Notes: generated by a model not told the origin, from the sequence alone. A stretch of 64,000 nucleotides of DNA from Nonomuraea polychroma (GCF_004011505.1 NZ_SAUN01000001.1:1550001-1614000), one strand, 5' to 3'; counted from the stretch's first letter, positions 31,564 to 41,206 are shown. Made by a program: numbers and translations.

Positions 31564-31613
31564 GCGTCTCCTCTACCTCCGACTCCCGTACTTGGGAAGA
31601 TCCTAACCTGCTC

Positions 31614-31627
31614 TTGCATCGTTGCAG
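31614..31627. promoter_or_regulatory. LacI operator, imperfect copy
   Basis: TTGCATCGTTGCAG matches 12 of 14 bases of the perfect palindrome at 31645-31658. The two centres are 31 bases apart, about three helical turns, so two repressor dimers could bind the same face of DNA. Confidence 0.65.
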
Positions 31628-31644
31628 ACAAGTATGCATCATGT

Positions 31645-31658
31645 CTGCAACGTTGCAG
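31645..31658. promoter_or_regulatory. LacI operator, perfect palindrome
   Basis: CTGCAACGTTGCAG is a perfect 14-base palindrome with a central CG, the form typical of LacI-family operators. It lies in the divergent gap between the LacI gene and the Tat-exported binding-protein gene, 35 bases before the latter's start. Confidence 0.75.
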
Positions 31659-31692
31659 AGCCCTCACGTGAACCGAGGCCGAGGAGTCAGAG

Positions 31693-33069
31693 ATGTCCGA
31701 ACCGCCCATGGACCGCCGTGGATTTCTCAAGGGAGCCCTGGGCCTCGGCGCGCTCGCCGCGACCGGCGGCACGCTGGCCGCATGCGCCCCCGGCACCCCC
31801 GGCGGGCCAGGCGCCCAGCCGAGCAAGCTCGCCAAGCCCACCGCCTCGGCCGCGTCAGCGAAGGGCGAGATCACGATCTGGAACCGGTCCGGCGACCTGT
31901 TCAAGGTGTTCGACGCGGCGATCGCCAAGTTCCGCGAGGCGTACCCGAACGTCACGGTGAACCACCAGGCCGTGGACATCGATGCCAAGCTGGCCAACAC
32001 GCTGATCAGCGGCACGGACGTGCCCGACGGCAGCTTCTGGGACGACGCCAAGATCGGCGGGCAGGCCGAGCACCTGTACGACCTGACCGACCTGATCGCG
32101 CCGTACCGCGAGCAGACGTCGCCGTACAAGCTGTCGGTGAACACCGTCGAGGGAAAGATCTACGGCGTGCCGTGGGACCTGGACCCCGGACTGCTCTGGT
32201 ACCGCGAGGACATCCTGGAGAGCGCGGGGATCGACCCGGCGAGCCTGGCCACGTACGACGACCTGCTGACCGCCGCCCGCACGATCAAGGAGCAGGATCC
32301 CAAGACCCGGCCCATCCACCTGGACAAGAGCCCGTTCCTGGGCCAGCTGTGGCTGGAGATGCTGGCCAACCAGCAGGGCACCAGCCTCACCGACGCCCAG
32401 GGCAGGCTCCGGCTCGACTCGGCCGAATACCGGCGGGTCTTCGCCTGGATCCAGACCGCGGTCAAGGACGGCCTGGTCACCCACGCGCCCTATCTGGAGC
32501 CGGCCGACGTCAACACGCTGGAGAGCGGCCAGCAGGTGTTCGTGCCGTGGGCGATCTGGTGGTCCTTCGCGCCGCAGCAGCTGCTCAAGGCCACCAAGGG
32601 CAAGTGGCGGGCGGCGCCCCTGCCGGCCTGGACGCCGGGCGGTCCACGCAGCGGCGCGATGGGCGGCAGCAGCTTCGTCATCCCCGCCAAGGCCAAGAAC
32701 CCCGAGCTGGCCTGGTTGCTGTACGAGTTCCTGTGCTTCAAGGAGCCCGGTTACACCGCCGTGTACGGCCCCAACAGCGTCTACCCCGGCGGCCTGTCCA
32801 CCTCGATCCCCAGCTACCAGCCCGCGCTCGACCCGGCCAAGCCGCTGTTCCAGCCGATCGAGGCGCTCGGCGGCCAGGACCTGTGGAAGGTCGCCGTGGA
32901 CGCCGCCGCCACCATCCCGGCCGCCGCGCCGATCCCGTGGTGGTGGGCGCAGTCGGTGGACTACCTCGGCAACAACGTGCAGCGCCTGATGGAGGGCAAG
33001 ATGGCGCCCGACGACGTGATCGCCGAGTCGGCGCAGAAGATCCAGCGCAACCTCATCGACCGGTCGTGA
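31693..33069 (+). CDS. ABC sugar-binding lipoprotein, Tat-exported
   Basis: A 458-residue type 1 extracellular solute-binding protein. The N-terminus has the twin-arginine motif MDRRGFLKG (Arg8-Arg9), a hydrophobic stretch and a lipobox GTLAAC with Cys31, so it is exported folded and lipid-anchored. The mature part has EITIWNRSGDLFKVFDA, LWYREDILESAGIDP and a C-terminal region typical of the CUT1 carbohydrate group. It is followed without a gap by two permease genes. No ATPase gene is nearby, so it probably uses a shared MsiK-type ATPase encoded elsewhere. The substrate is inferred to be a glycan breakdown product because GH2 and BNR enzymes follow. Confidence 0.92.
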   Translation: MSEPPMDRRGFLKGALGLGALAATGGTLAACAPGTPGGPGAQPSKLAKPTASAASAKGEITIWNRSGDLFKVFDAAIAKFREAYPNVTVNHQAVDIDAKLANTLISGTDVPDGSFWDDAKIGGQAEHLYDLTDLIAPYREQTSPYKLSVNTVEGKIYGVPWDLDPGLLWYREDILESAGIDPASLATYDDLLTAARTIKEQDPKTRPIHLDKSPFLGQLWLEMLANQQGTSLTDAQGRLRLDSAEYRRVFAWIQTAVKDGLVTHAPYLEPADVNTLESGQQVFVPWAIWWSFAPQQLLKATKGKWRAAPLPAWTPGGPRSGAMGGSSFVIPAKAKNPELAWLLYEFLCFKEPGYTAVYGPNSVYPGGLSTSIPSYQPALDPAKPLFQPIEALGGQDLWKVAVDAAATIPAAAPIPWWWAQSVDYLGNNVQRLMEGKMAPDDVIAESAQKIQRNLIDRS

Positions 33070-33959
33070 TGGCGAGCCGCAACAGACGCGACCGGTTCCG
33101 GGTTCCGCCGTCGCCGTACCTGTTCATCGCCCCGTTCTTCGTGGTCTTCGCCGCGTTCGGGATCTACCCGCTGATCTACGCGCTGCAGCTCAGCTTCATG
33201 CGCTGGCGGGGCGCCGGAGAGGCCCACTGGGTGGGGCTCGGCAACTACCTCTACCTGCTGACCAGCCCGGACTTCTGGGCCTCGCTCGGCAACAGCGCGG
33301 TCATGTGGCTGCTCATCGTGCCGATCCAGGTCATCGCCGGGCTGGGCGGGGCGGTGCTGCTGGCCAACGCCAAGCTGCGGCTGCGCGGGCTGTTCCGGGT
33401 GGCGTTCATCGCGCCGTTCGTGACGCCGCTGGTGGCCATGGCGCAGGTGTGGATCGTGGCGTTCGACCAGGACTACGGCCTGGTCAACCACGTGCTCAAC
33501 CTGGTGGGCCTGCCGGACGTGGGCTGGCTGACGTCCACGGCGTGGTCCAAGCCGACGCTGGCGCTGCTGTTCCTGTGGAAGACCACCGGGTTCGCGATCA
33601 TCATCCTGCTGGCCGGCCTGCAGGCCGTGCCCGGTGGCGTGTACGAGGCCGCGGCCCTCGACGGCGCCTCCCGCACCCGCCAGTTCTGGTCGATCACCGT
33701 CCCGCTGGTACGCCGGAGCATGGCGTTCCTGGTGGTCGTGCAGACGCTGGCCGTCTTCCAGATGTTCGCCGAGCCGTTCGTGGTCACCGAGGGCGGCCCG
33801 TACGGCTCCACCACCACCGCAGGCCTCTACCTGTACGACCACATCACCGCCTCCGACCTGGGCACCGGCGCCGCGAACTCGTTCCTGCTGGTGCTGCTGG
33901 TCTTCGGCCTGTCGCTGGTCTCGGTCAGGCTGCTGCGGCCGAAGGACGAGGCGTCATGA
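33069..33959 (+). CDS. ABC sugar permease, first subunit
   Basis: A 296-residue integral membrane protein of the MalF/UgpA group. The start ATG shares its A with the stop of the binding-protein gene (TGATG). It has about six transmembrane helices, beginning SPYLFIAPFFVVFAAFGIYPL, and the cytoplasmic EAA loop YEAAALDGASRTRQFWSITV that docks onto the ATPase. It forms the transmembrane channel with the next gene product. Confidence 0.93.
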   Translation: MASRNRRDRFRVPPSPYLFIAPFFVVFAAFGIYPLIYALQLSFMRWRGAGEAHWVGLGNYLYLLTSPDFWASLGNSAVMWLLIVPIQVIAGLGGAVLLANAKLRLRGLFRVAFIAPFVTPLVAMAQVWIVAFDQDYGLVNHVLNLVGLPDVGWLTSTAWSKPTLALLFLWKTTGFAIIILLAGLQAVPGGVYEAAALDGASRTRQFWSITVPLVRRSMAFLVVVQTLAVFQMFAEPFVVTEGGPYGSTTTAGLYLYDHITASDLGTGAANSFLLVLLVFGLSLVSVRLLRPKDEAS

Positions 33960-34798
33960 ACCAGACCAGGCCCGGCCCCGTGCAGTACGCGGTGCTGGCG
34001 CTGCTCGCGACCGTGTTCCTGTACCCGATCTGGTGGGCGGTCAGCTCCTCGCTCAAGCCGGCGGCCGAGATCATCTCCGATCCGCTGTCGATCGGCGCGC
34101 TGACGCTGGACAACTACCGGGCGATGTTCGCCGACGTGCCGATCGGCACCGGGTTCGCGAACACGGCGCTGGTGCTGGTGGTCAGGGGCGCGATGACGAT
34201 GTTCTTCTGCCCGCTGGCCGGCTACGCGTTCGCCAAGTACGACTTTCCCGGCAAGAACCTGCTGTTCGGCGTGGTCCTGCTGACGCTGATGCTGCCGACG
34301 CTCGTGCTGATCATCCCGCTGCTGCTGGAGATGAGCGCGCTGGGCTGGGTGAACACGTACCAGGCGCTGATCCTGCCGGGCAGCATCGACGCGTTCAGCA
34401 TCTTCTGGATGCGGCAGACCATCGCCGCCATCCCGGACGAGCTGATCGACGCCGGGCGGGTCGACGGCGCGGGCGAGTTCGGCATCTTCGCCAAGGTCGT
34501 GCTGCCGGTGATCCGGCCCGGCCTGGCCGCGCTGGCGGTGCTGACCACCATGAACGTCTACAACGACTTCGTCTGGCCGGTCGTCGCCGTCAACGACACC
34601 TCGCACCAGACGCTGCAGGTGGTGCTGGCCACGCTGGCGCAGAACGTCACCGGCAACCGGATAGGCGCCGACTTCGCGACGGTCTGGGGCGAACTGCTCG
34701 CCGCGGGCAGCATCGCGCTTCTGCCGCTGCTGGTGATCTTCGTCCTGCTGCAGCGCCACTTCATCAACGGCATCCTCGCGGGCAGCGTCAAGGGCTGA
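33956..34798 (+). CDS. ABC sugar permease, second subunit
   Basis: A 280-residue MalG/UgpE-type permease that overlaps the preceding gene by ATGA. About six transmembrane helices are visible, starting YAVLALLATVFLYPIWWAVSS. The EAA loop reads DAGRVDGAGEFGIFAKVVLP, with the conserved DGAG and LP. Paired with the upstream permease for carbohydrate import. Confidence 0.93.
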   Translation: MNQTRPGPVQYAVLALLATVFLYPIWWAVSSSLKPAAEIISDPLSIGALTLDNYRAMFADVPIGTGFANTALVLVVRGAMTMFFCPLAGYAFAKYDFPGKNLLFGVVLLTLMLPTLVLIIPLLLEMSALGWVNTYQALILPGSIDAFSIFWMRQTIAAIPDELIDAGRVDGAGEFGIFAKVVLPVIRPGLAALAVLTTMNVYNDFVWPVVAVNDTSHQTLQVVLATLAQNVTGNRIGADFATVWGELLAAGSIALLPLLVIFVLLQRHFINGILAGSVKG

Positions 34799-34824
34799 CC
34801 CCCGTCCTCACGGAAGAGAGCACC

Positions 34825-36924
34825 ATGGAATATCCCCGTCCCCACTTCGACCGGTCGCACTCCTGGTCGAGCCTCAACGGCGCGTGGGACTTCCGGGCCG
34901 ACCCCGAGCCGGACTGGAACCGGACCATCACCGTGCCCTTCGCCTGGGAGACCCCCGCCTCCGGCATCGAGGCCCACTGGCTGCCGGTGGCCTGGTATCG
35001 CCGCCGGATCACCGTCCCGCAGCAGTGGACCGGGCAGCGGGTGGTGCTGCACTTCGGCGCCGTGCACCACGAGGCCACCGTCTGGGTGAACGACGTCGAG
35101 GTGGTCACCCACCGGGGCGGCTACACGCCGTTCGAGGCCGACATCACCGACGCGCTGCGCGACGGCGCCCAGGAGATCGTGGTACGGGTCTCCGCGCCGC
35201 TCGACAAGCGCGAGATCGCGCACGGCAAGCAGCGCAGCATCCCGCGCGACGACTTCGACGGCGTGTGTTTCACCCCGTCGTCCGGGATCTGGCAGAGCGT
35301 CTGGCTGGAGGCCCGTCCCGCCACCCACCTGGCCGCGCTGAAGCTGCGCCCGTCGGCGGGACTGGACGCCATCGAGGTCGAGGCCCGGGTGTCGGGACCC
35401 GAGGAGTCCCTGCTCAGGCTGACCCTGCGCGGCACGGACACGACGATCGAACTGCCGGTCGCGGGCGACGACGCGGGCCAAGGCTCGGGCGCCGGGGCCG
35501 GCTCGGATGGCGCGGGCTCGGAGGCCGCGCCGGTCTCCGACCGGACCGTCCGGGGCGTGCTGCCGGTCGCCGAGCCGCGCCTGTGGTCGCCGGACGACCC
35601 GCACCTCTACCACGTGGACGCCGAGCTGGCCTCGGCCGACGGAACCGACCGGGTCGCCGCCTACACCGGGCTGCGCCGGATCGAGGTCATAGGGGAGGAC
35701 CTGTATCTGAACGGCCGCCGCCTCTTCGTACGCGGCGTGCTCGACCAGGGCTACTGGCCGCGTACCGGCATCACCCCACCCGACGACGCCGCGCTCCGCC
35801 ACGACCTCGATCTGGCCGCCGCGGCCGGATACAACCTGGTCCGCAAGCACCTCAAGCTGGAGGACCCGCGCTTCGTCCACCACGCCGACACGCTCGGCAT
35901 GCTGCTGTGGGCCGAGCCCGCCGCCACCGGCCGCTTCTCCGCCGACTCCGTGGCGGCGTTCGAGGAGCAGATCGCGCCCATGGTGGAGCGCGACGGCAAC
36001 TCCCCGGCGATCGTCATCTGGGGCCTGTACAACGAGGAGTGGGGCCTGGACTGGGACATCCCGGGCGACCCGGCCAAGCAGGATGCCGCCGCCCGGGCAT
36101 ACGACCTGCTCAAGGTCCTCGACCCGACCCGCCCGGCGGTGGACAACTCCGGCTGGACCCACGTCAAGACCGACCTCCTCGACTGGCACTACTACGACGA
36201 GTCCGCCGCCTCCTGGGGCCGGACGGTGGCCGCCCTGCTGGACGGCGAGCAGGACGACTTCCCGGTCCGGCTCGGCCCCGACTACGTCGTGCGCAAGAAG
36301 CTGGCCGGCGCGCCGTCCCAGCCGCTGCGCGGCCTGCCCAACCTCAACAGCGAGTACGGCGGCGGCTTCACCAGCGTGGAACGCGCCTGGCACCTGCGCT
36401 GGCAGACCCAGGAACTGCGCCGCCATGACCGCCTGGCCGGCTACGTCTACACCGAGCTGTACGACATCGAGCACGAGTCCGCCGGCCTGCTGGACTTCGA
36501 GCGCCGGGCCAAGGACCTGGCCGGGGTGGACCCCGCTGACGTGAACGCCACCACCACGCTCGTCCTCGATGTCCTCCCCATCGCGCCCGGCCGCGACCTG
36601 CTGACCGAGACGCGCGAGATCACCGTACCCGTACGCGTCTCGCACCACGGCGCCGAGCCGGTCAACGGCCACCTGCACACCGCCTGGACCCCCGTGCTCG
36701 GCCCCGCCCCCGACGCACCCGGCGCCTTCGGCACGCCGGGTCCGTGGATCGAGGCCAAGCCTTTCCTGCTCAGCGCCCCCGCCGAGGTCAGCGCCGAGCT
36801 CCCGGCCGGTTGGACCAGCGGCCGCCTGCACCTCGCCTTGGTCAGCGACGGCGCCGTGGTCGCGCGCTCGGCCGTGGACGTGGACACCCGCACCGCCCCC
36901 GTCATCGGAGACGACTCGAACTAA
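34825..36924 (+). CDS. glycoside hydrolase family 2 enzyme, cytoplasmic
   Basis: A 699-residue GH2 protein with the order sugar-binding jelly-roll (about 1-165, SLNGAWDFRADPEP), immunoglobulin-like domain (about 170-300) and TIM barrel (about 300-600). The acid/base Glu404 is in LYNEEWG and the nucleophile Glu510 in LNSEYGG, both in the expected family positions. GH2 contains beta-galactosidases, glucuronidases and mannosidases; I cannot choose among them. No signal peptide is present, so it acts on imported oligosaccharide. The ATG at 34825 has GGAAGAG upstream and follows the permease by 26 bases. The linker around residues 210-240 is low-complexity Gly/Ala/Ser. Confidence 0.9.
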   Translation: MEYPRPHFDRSHSWSSLNGAWDFRADPEPDWNRTITVPFAWETPASGIEAHWLPVAWYRRRITVPQQWTGQRVVLHFGAVHHEATVWVNDVEVVTHRGGYTPFEADITDALRDGAQEIVVRVSAPLDKREIAHGKQRSIPRDDFDGVCFTPSSGIWQSVWLEARPATHLAALKLRPSAGLDAIEVEARVSGPEESLLRLTLRGTDTTIELPVAGDDAGQGSGAGAGSDGAGSEAAPVSDRTVRGVLPVAEPRLWSPDDPHLYHVDAELASADGTDRVAAYTGLRRIEVIGEDLYLNGRRLFVRGVLDQGYWPRTGITPPDDAALRHDLDLAAAAGYNLVRKHLKLEDPRFVHHADTLGMLLWAEPAATGRFSADSVAAFEEQIAPMVERDGNSPAIVIWGLYNEEWGLDWDIPGDPAKQDAAARAYDLLKVLDPTRPAVDNSGWTHVKTDLLDWHYYDESAASWGRTVAALLDGEQDDFPVRLGPDYVVRKKLAGAPSQPLRGLPNLNSEYGGGFTSVERAWHLRWQTQELRRHDRLAGYVYTELYDIEHESAGLLDFERRAKDLAGVDPADVNATTTLVLDVLPIAPGRDLLTETREITVPVRVSHHGAEPVNGHLHTAWTPVLGPAPDAPGAFGTPGPWIEAKPFLLSAPAEVSAELPAGWTSGRLHLALVSDGAVVARSAVDVDTRTAPVIGDDSN

Positions 36925-36933
36925 GGAGACACC

Positions 36934-38565
36934 GTGCGCCTTACACCCCCCATCGCCGCGTTAGCCCTGGTCGGAGCCTGCCTGGCCGGATCCGCGAGTC
37001 CCGCCCAGGCGGCCCCGCCCGGCCAGGTGCTCTACGCGCCGAACCTGAGCACGTATCCGCAGGGCGACGCCAGCTACCCGCGGGCGATCCGGCTCGACCA
37101 CGACGGCTCGCCGAACGAGACCATGCTCGCGACGTTCGCCCGCCGCAACCACAACGCGCCCACGTCGCTGCCGATCTACCGCAGCACCGACGGCGGGCGC
37201 ACCTGGTCAGCGAACCCGATCTCCACGATCACCTCCCACACGCCCGGCTGGGATCTGGAAGCACCGGTTCTGTACGAGGTGCCGCGCACCGCCAACGGGC
37301 TGAACCAAGGCGACCTGCTGGCCGCGGGCACGGCCTGGGACGTCGGCGACTACACGGCCCAGAAGGTCGAGGTGTTCAAGAGCACCGACCATGGCGCGAC
37401 CTGGACGTACCTGTCGAACTGCACCCAGACCAGCGGCCAGCCCAACTCCTGGGGCCACGGCATCTGGGAGCCGTGGTTCCTGCTGGCCCCGAACAACACC
37501 CTGGCCTGCTTCATCTCCGATGAGCGCCCCGCCAACACCCCGACGAACAACCAGGTCATCGGCCACTACACCTCCAGCGACGGCGGCCGGTCCTGGAGCG
37601 CCACGCTCACCCAGGACGTGGCCTTCCCCGCCGACAACCTCGCCAGGCCCGGCATGTCGATCGTGACCGGGCTGCCGAACGGGTCGTTCCTGATGGCGTA
37701 CGAGATGTGCCGGGACGCCACCGACCCCGACCACGCCTGCGAGGTGTACGTCAAGACCAGCTCCGACGGCCTCACCTGGGGCTCCGGCGCCGGGACCCTG
37801 GTCCGCACCTCCGACGAGCGGGAACTGCTGCACACGCCGTACGTGGCCTGGCTGCCCGGCGGCGGCCCCAACGGCACGCTGCTGCTGTCCGGCCAGCGCG
37901 TCGTCGCCGGCCCGACCGGCAACAAGACCGTGCTCGGCGAGTCCGGCCAGGTCCTGTTCGCCAACACCAACCTGGGCGCCGGCGCGTGGACCGAGATCGA
38001 GGCCCCGGTGAACGTCAACCCCACCGGCGGCTACAACACCGGCGAGCCGTCCTGCCCCGGCTACAGCTCTCCGATCGTGCCCTCCGCGAACGGCACCGAC
38101 TTCCTCTACCTGGCCGCCACCCAGCTCACCGGCAACCAGTGCCAGGTCAGATACGGCATCGGCACGCTCCCCGGCACCGCCGGCCAGATCACCGGCCCGG
38201 CCGGCGCCGGCAAGTGCGTGGACGTGGACACCAACACGAACACCAACGGCAACCCCGTGCAGCTGTGGGACTGCGGCATCGCCACCGGCCAGCGCTGGTC
38301 GCGGCACCCCGACGGCACCCTGCGCGCCTTCGGCAAGTGCCTGGACATCGCCGCCAACGCCACCGCCAACTTCAGCAAGGTCCAGCTCTGGGAGTGCAAC
38401 GGCGCCGGCGGCCAGCAGTGGCGGCCGCAGCCGAACGGCTCCCTGCTGAACCCGCAGTCCGGCCGCTGCCTCGACAGTCCGGGCGGGGCCACCGCCACCG
38501 GCACCCGCCTGCAGATCTACGACTGCAACGGGCTCGACCCGCAGAAGTGGAACCTGCCGGCCTAG
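36934..38565 (+). CDS. secreted BNR-repeat glycosidase with C-terminal ricin-type lectin domain
   Basis: A 543-residue secreted protein. A signal peptide ends near AQA (residue about 27). The catalytic half (about 30-410) is a sialidase-type beta-propeller with Asp-boxes STDGGRTWS and SSDGGRSWS. The C-terminal 130 residues are a ricin-B beta-trefoil (CBM13) with three QxW-type repeats (GQRWS, GQQWRP, PQKWNL) and the CVDV/CLDI/CLDS starts. The GTG start is set by AAGGAG overlapping the upstream stop. It would act outside the cell, feeding the co-transcribed transporter. Exo-sialidase is one option; GH93-like exo-arabinanase, which shares the fold, is another. Confidence 0.82.
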   Translation: MRLTPPIAALALVGACLAGSASPAQAAPPGQVLYAPNLSTYPQGDASYPRAIRLDHDGSPNETMLATFARRNHNAPTSLPIYRSTDGGRTWSANPISTITSHTPGWDLEAPVLYEVPRTANGLNQGDLLAAGTAWDVGDYTAQKVEVFKSTDHGATWTYLSNCTQTSGQPNSWGHGIWEPWFLLAPNNTLACFISDERPANTPTNNQVIGHYTSSDGGRSWSATLTQDVAFPADNLARPGMSIVTGLPNGSFLMAYEMCRDATDPDHACEVYVKTSSDGLTWGSGAGTLVRTSDERELLHTPYVAWLPGGGPNGTLLLSGQRVVAGPTGNKTVLGESGQVLFANTNLGAGAWTEIEAPVNVNPTGGYNTGEPSCPGYSSPIVPSANGTDFLYLAATQLTGNQCQVRYGIGTLPGTAGQITGPAGAGKCVDVDTNTNTNGNPVQLWDCGIATGQRWSRHPDGTLRAFGKCLDIAANATANFSKVQLWECNGAGGQQWRPQPNGSLLNPQSGRCLDSPGGATATGTRLQIYDCNGLDPQKWNLPA

Positions 38566-38923
38566 ACAGCGCCAGGCTGTGCCCGCGGCGACGATCAGAG
38601 CGTAGGTCGACAAGTCGATGACGGATCGGGCGACGGCCGCCCCGGAGTCTCCGAGGCGGCACCGGCTGCGCGTGGCCATGGAACCGTCACCGGCTGATGG
38701 CGTTCGCGGCCGGCGCCGTTGGTGTGGCGGCTCAAGAGGGCTGGTCACGCCGGCGAGGCGCACCGCGCCGGCGTCGGGCGCCCGCCCGGGGCGCGGGCGG
38801 CGCGAGCCCCTCGTCGCAAGCAGATGCCGTCGACCGGGTGGGCCGCGACGACGTCGCCGGCGATGGGGGATCGACGGAGGTGTCCATGCCGACGATGCCG
38901 GGAGTCGGCAGCCGGGGGCGGCG
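38566..38923. other. 358-bp gap between convergent genes
   Basis: No convincing gene is seen. It lies between the BNR-lectin gene and the convergent nucleotidyltransferase gene. A small hairpin (CGCCCGC at 38779-38785 with GCGGGCG at 38793-38799) might end transcription, but the evidence is weak. Confidence 0.45.
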
Positions 38924-39649
38924 TCAGTCGAGAGTCTCCTTCACGAGATCGAGGTAGGCGTGCCCGGCGGTGACGCTGTCGGGCAGGCCGAGTGCCGCAA
39001 ATCCGTCCAACAGCCGGCGCAGCGTGGCGAGGTGGTGCTGCCAGGAGGAGTCGGGCGCGTAGGGGCCTCCGAGGAACTCGATCATCCGGGCCGTTTCCGG
39101 CGAGCGGCGGGCGATCCTCTTGCCCGCGATCGGGACCATCGCCAGCCGCGCCATCTGGTGATCGATGGGCCGCTTGGGAGTCGGCGGCTCGGATTCGCCG
39201 GTGCTGAGCAGCTCGGAGAAGGTGGCCGGGAGCCGGTCGAAGCCCTGCCGGTCGAGGATGACTGTGCTGTCGGCAGCCCAGCCGGCCCGCGAGATCGGGT
39301 AGATGTGCCAGTCGACCCAGAGCGGAAGCCTGTCGACGATGTAGTGCATGCCGAGCGCCCTGGTGCCGCGCGGGCCGTTGTGGCGGGCGTCGAAGGCCGC
39401 CGCCAACGTCCCCGGGCCGGAAGGGAGACGGCCGGGCACCGCGTAATCGTCGAGGTGCGCGTCGTCCACGACCACGAGCAGGTCAATGTCGCTCCAGTCG
39501 TCGGCCCGGCCCGCGCCGAGCGACCCGACCAGGGCGGCGCCGGCCACTCCGGGGTCGTCGTGGAGGCCGGCGGTCGCGGCACTGAGCCAGCGGGACCGGA
39601 TGTCGGCGAGGCGGGGAGCCGACGGCACCTTGCTGCTTTCCGTGCTCAT
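38924..39649 (-). CDS. nucleotidyltransferase-domain protein
   Basis: A 241-residue protein of the Pol-beta-like nucleotidyltransferase fold. The signature is GSLGAGRADDWSDIDLLVVV (about residues 42-61), in which GS and the DxD aspartates bind nucleotide and metal. A third acidic residue is likely in VDWHIYP. The overall length and a helical C-terminus resemble streptomycin/aminoglycoside adenylyltransferase-like enzymes, but no substrate can be assigned. It stands alone, convergent with the sugar operon. Confidence 0.8.
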   Translation of the reverse strand: MSTESSKVPSAPRLADIRSRWLSAATAGLHDDPGVAGAALVGSLGAGRADDWSDIDLLVVVDDAHLDDYAVPGRLPSGPGTLAAAFDARHNGPRGTRALGMHYIVDRLPLWVDWHIYPISRAGWAADSTVILDRQGFDRLPATFSELLSTGESEPPTPKRPIDHQMARLAMVPIAGKRIARRSPETARMIEFLGGPYAPDSSWQHHLATLRRLLDGFAALGLPDSVTAGHAYLDLVKETLD

Positions 39650-39756
39650 CGGGGCATTTCAGCACCCTGACGAAGCGGTGGCAACCATTAAGATCCGCAG
39701 GGCTGGGCGGACGGGACCCTGCGGCTCCGTCCGTCTCACCCATATGCGGGCCGTCA

Positions 39757-39882
39757 GATGTGGAGAAACACGTCGAAGCGATCTTCACCAAGCTGGGATT
39801 GAGCGGCGAGCAGGCCATCGACCGGCGGGTCGCGGCGGTGCTGACGTTCCCGCGCGACGCCGGTCTCCGCCCGCCGGGTTGA
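39757..39882 (+). pseudogene. C-terminal remnant of a NarL/LuxR response regulator
   Basis: In one frame this reads DVEKHVEAIFTKLGLSG followed by DRRVAAVLTFPRD and a stop. This is the recognition helix and tail of NarL-family response regulators (usual form VEKHVxxIFxKLGL...DRRVxAVLxYL). Nothing upstream encodes the receiver domain or the rest of the helix-turn-helix, so it is a broken gene end. Confidence 0.65.
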
Positions 39883-40033
39883 AGCAGCGTTCCGCCCGGC
39901 CGGACTTGCCGCCACCGCCGTCCTGGCAGCCTTCCGCATCAATCGGATGCAGGCATGGCGTTATCGGCGTTACCACACCTGCCTGCTACTTTGTGTAATG
40001 GATTGATTGCAATACGTGTCATAGGGGGCTGGT

Positions 40034-41206
40034 GTGAAGGTTGACTGCGTCGGCGGCGGACCCGCCAGCCTGTATTTCGCGGTCCTGATGAAACGAGCGG
40101 ACCCGTCCCACGACATCACCGTCTACGAGCGATACCCGGAAGGCTCGACGTACGGCTGGGGAGTGACCTACTGGGACGATCTCTACAACAATCTCCACTC
40201 CGCCGATCCCGAGTCCGCCCGTGCCATCGGCGACGACTCGGTCCGCTGGGACACCTGGGTGGCGCACGTCCACGGCTACCGCCCGCCGTGCCTGGTGGAG
40301 AGCTGGGACGTGGGCTTCGGCATCACCCGGAGCCGGCTGCTCGCCATCCTCGCCGACAGGGCCCGCTCCCTCGGCGTCCGCATCGAGTACGAACGCGAGA
40401 TCACCAGCGAGGAGGAACTGACCGGCGCGGACCTGATCGTCGCCGGCGACGGCGTCAACAGCGCGCTGCGCCAGCGCCACGCCGACCGTCTCGGCACCAA
40501 GGTCGCGGTCGGCCGCAACGTCTACCTCTGGCTCGGCACCACCAAGGTGTTCGACTCCTTCACCTTCGCCTTCGTCGAAACCCCGCACGGCTGGATCTGG
40601 TGTTACGGCTACCGATACAGCAATGAGCGCAGCACCTGCATCATCGAGTGCTCTCCCGAGACCTCGGCGGGGCTCGGGTTCGACCAGGCGAACGAGGCCG
40701 ACAGCCTGGCCCTCCTGGAAAAGATCTTCGCCGACATCCTCGACGGCCACCCGCTGATCGGCCAGGACAACGCCGGCGAGAGCGCCCGCTGGCTGAACTT
40801 CCGCACGCTGACCAACGAGAGGTGGCACCACGGCAACCTCGTCCTGATCGGGGACGCCGCGCACACCACCCACTACTCCGTCGGCGCGGGCACCGCACTC
40901 GCGTTCGGGGACGCCGCCTTCCTCGTCTACGCGCTGCACGCCAAGCCGCGACTCGAGCCCGCACTCGAGTTCTACGAGCGGGAGCGCCAGGCCGAGATCC
41001 GGCCCATGCAGAAGGCCGCCCGCAACAGCGCCCGCTGGTACGAGAGCCTCCCGCGTTACGCCAACCTCCCATCGGAACAGCTGCTCGCCCTGCTCGCCCA
41101 GCGGCACTCGGCGCTGCTCCCGTACGTGCCGCCGCGGCTGTACTACCGGTTCGACCAGGCGCTCAAGCAGGCCGCGTGGCTCTGGTCGAAGATCGCATCT
41201 CCTTGA
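40034..41206 (+). CDS. FAD-dependent aromatic-ring monooxygenase
   Basis: A 390-residue group A flavoprotein monooxygenase. The FAD-binding Rossmann motif starts at residue 7 (GGGPAS), and the second FAD motif is LVLIGDAAHTTHYSVGAG near residue 275. The DG motif appears as AGDGVNS. The sequence resembles the N-terminal part of salicylyl-CoA / anthraniloyl-CoA hydroxylases and VioC/VioD-like enzymes; MKVDCVGGGPASLYFA and YGWGVTYWDDL are typical of that branch. The GTG start has AGGGGG upstream. It hydroxylates an aromatic substrate that is not identifiable here. It stands alone between remnants, so a link to the NRPS operon is not supported. Confidence 0.86.
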   Translation: MKVDCVGGGPASLYFAVLMKRADPSHDITVYERYPEGSTYGWGVTYWDDLYNNLHSADPESARAIGDDSVRWDTWVAHVHGYRPPCLVESWDVGFGITRSRLLAILADRARSLGVRIEYEREITSEEELTGADLIVAGDGVNSALRQRHADRLGTKVAVGRNVYLWLGTTKVFDSFTFAFVETPHGWIWCYGYRYSNERSTCIIECSPETSAGLGFDQANEADSLALLEKIFADILDGHPLIGQDNAGESARWLNFRTLTNERWHHGNLVLIGDAAHTTHYSVGAGTALAFGDAAFLVYALHAKPRLEPALEFYERERQAEIRPMQKAARNSARWYESLPRYANLPSEQLLALLAQRHSALLPYVPPRLYYRFDQALKQAAWLWSKIASP

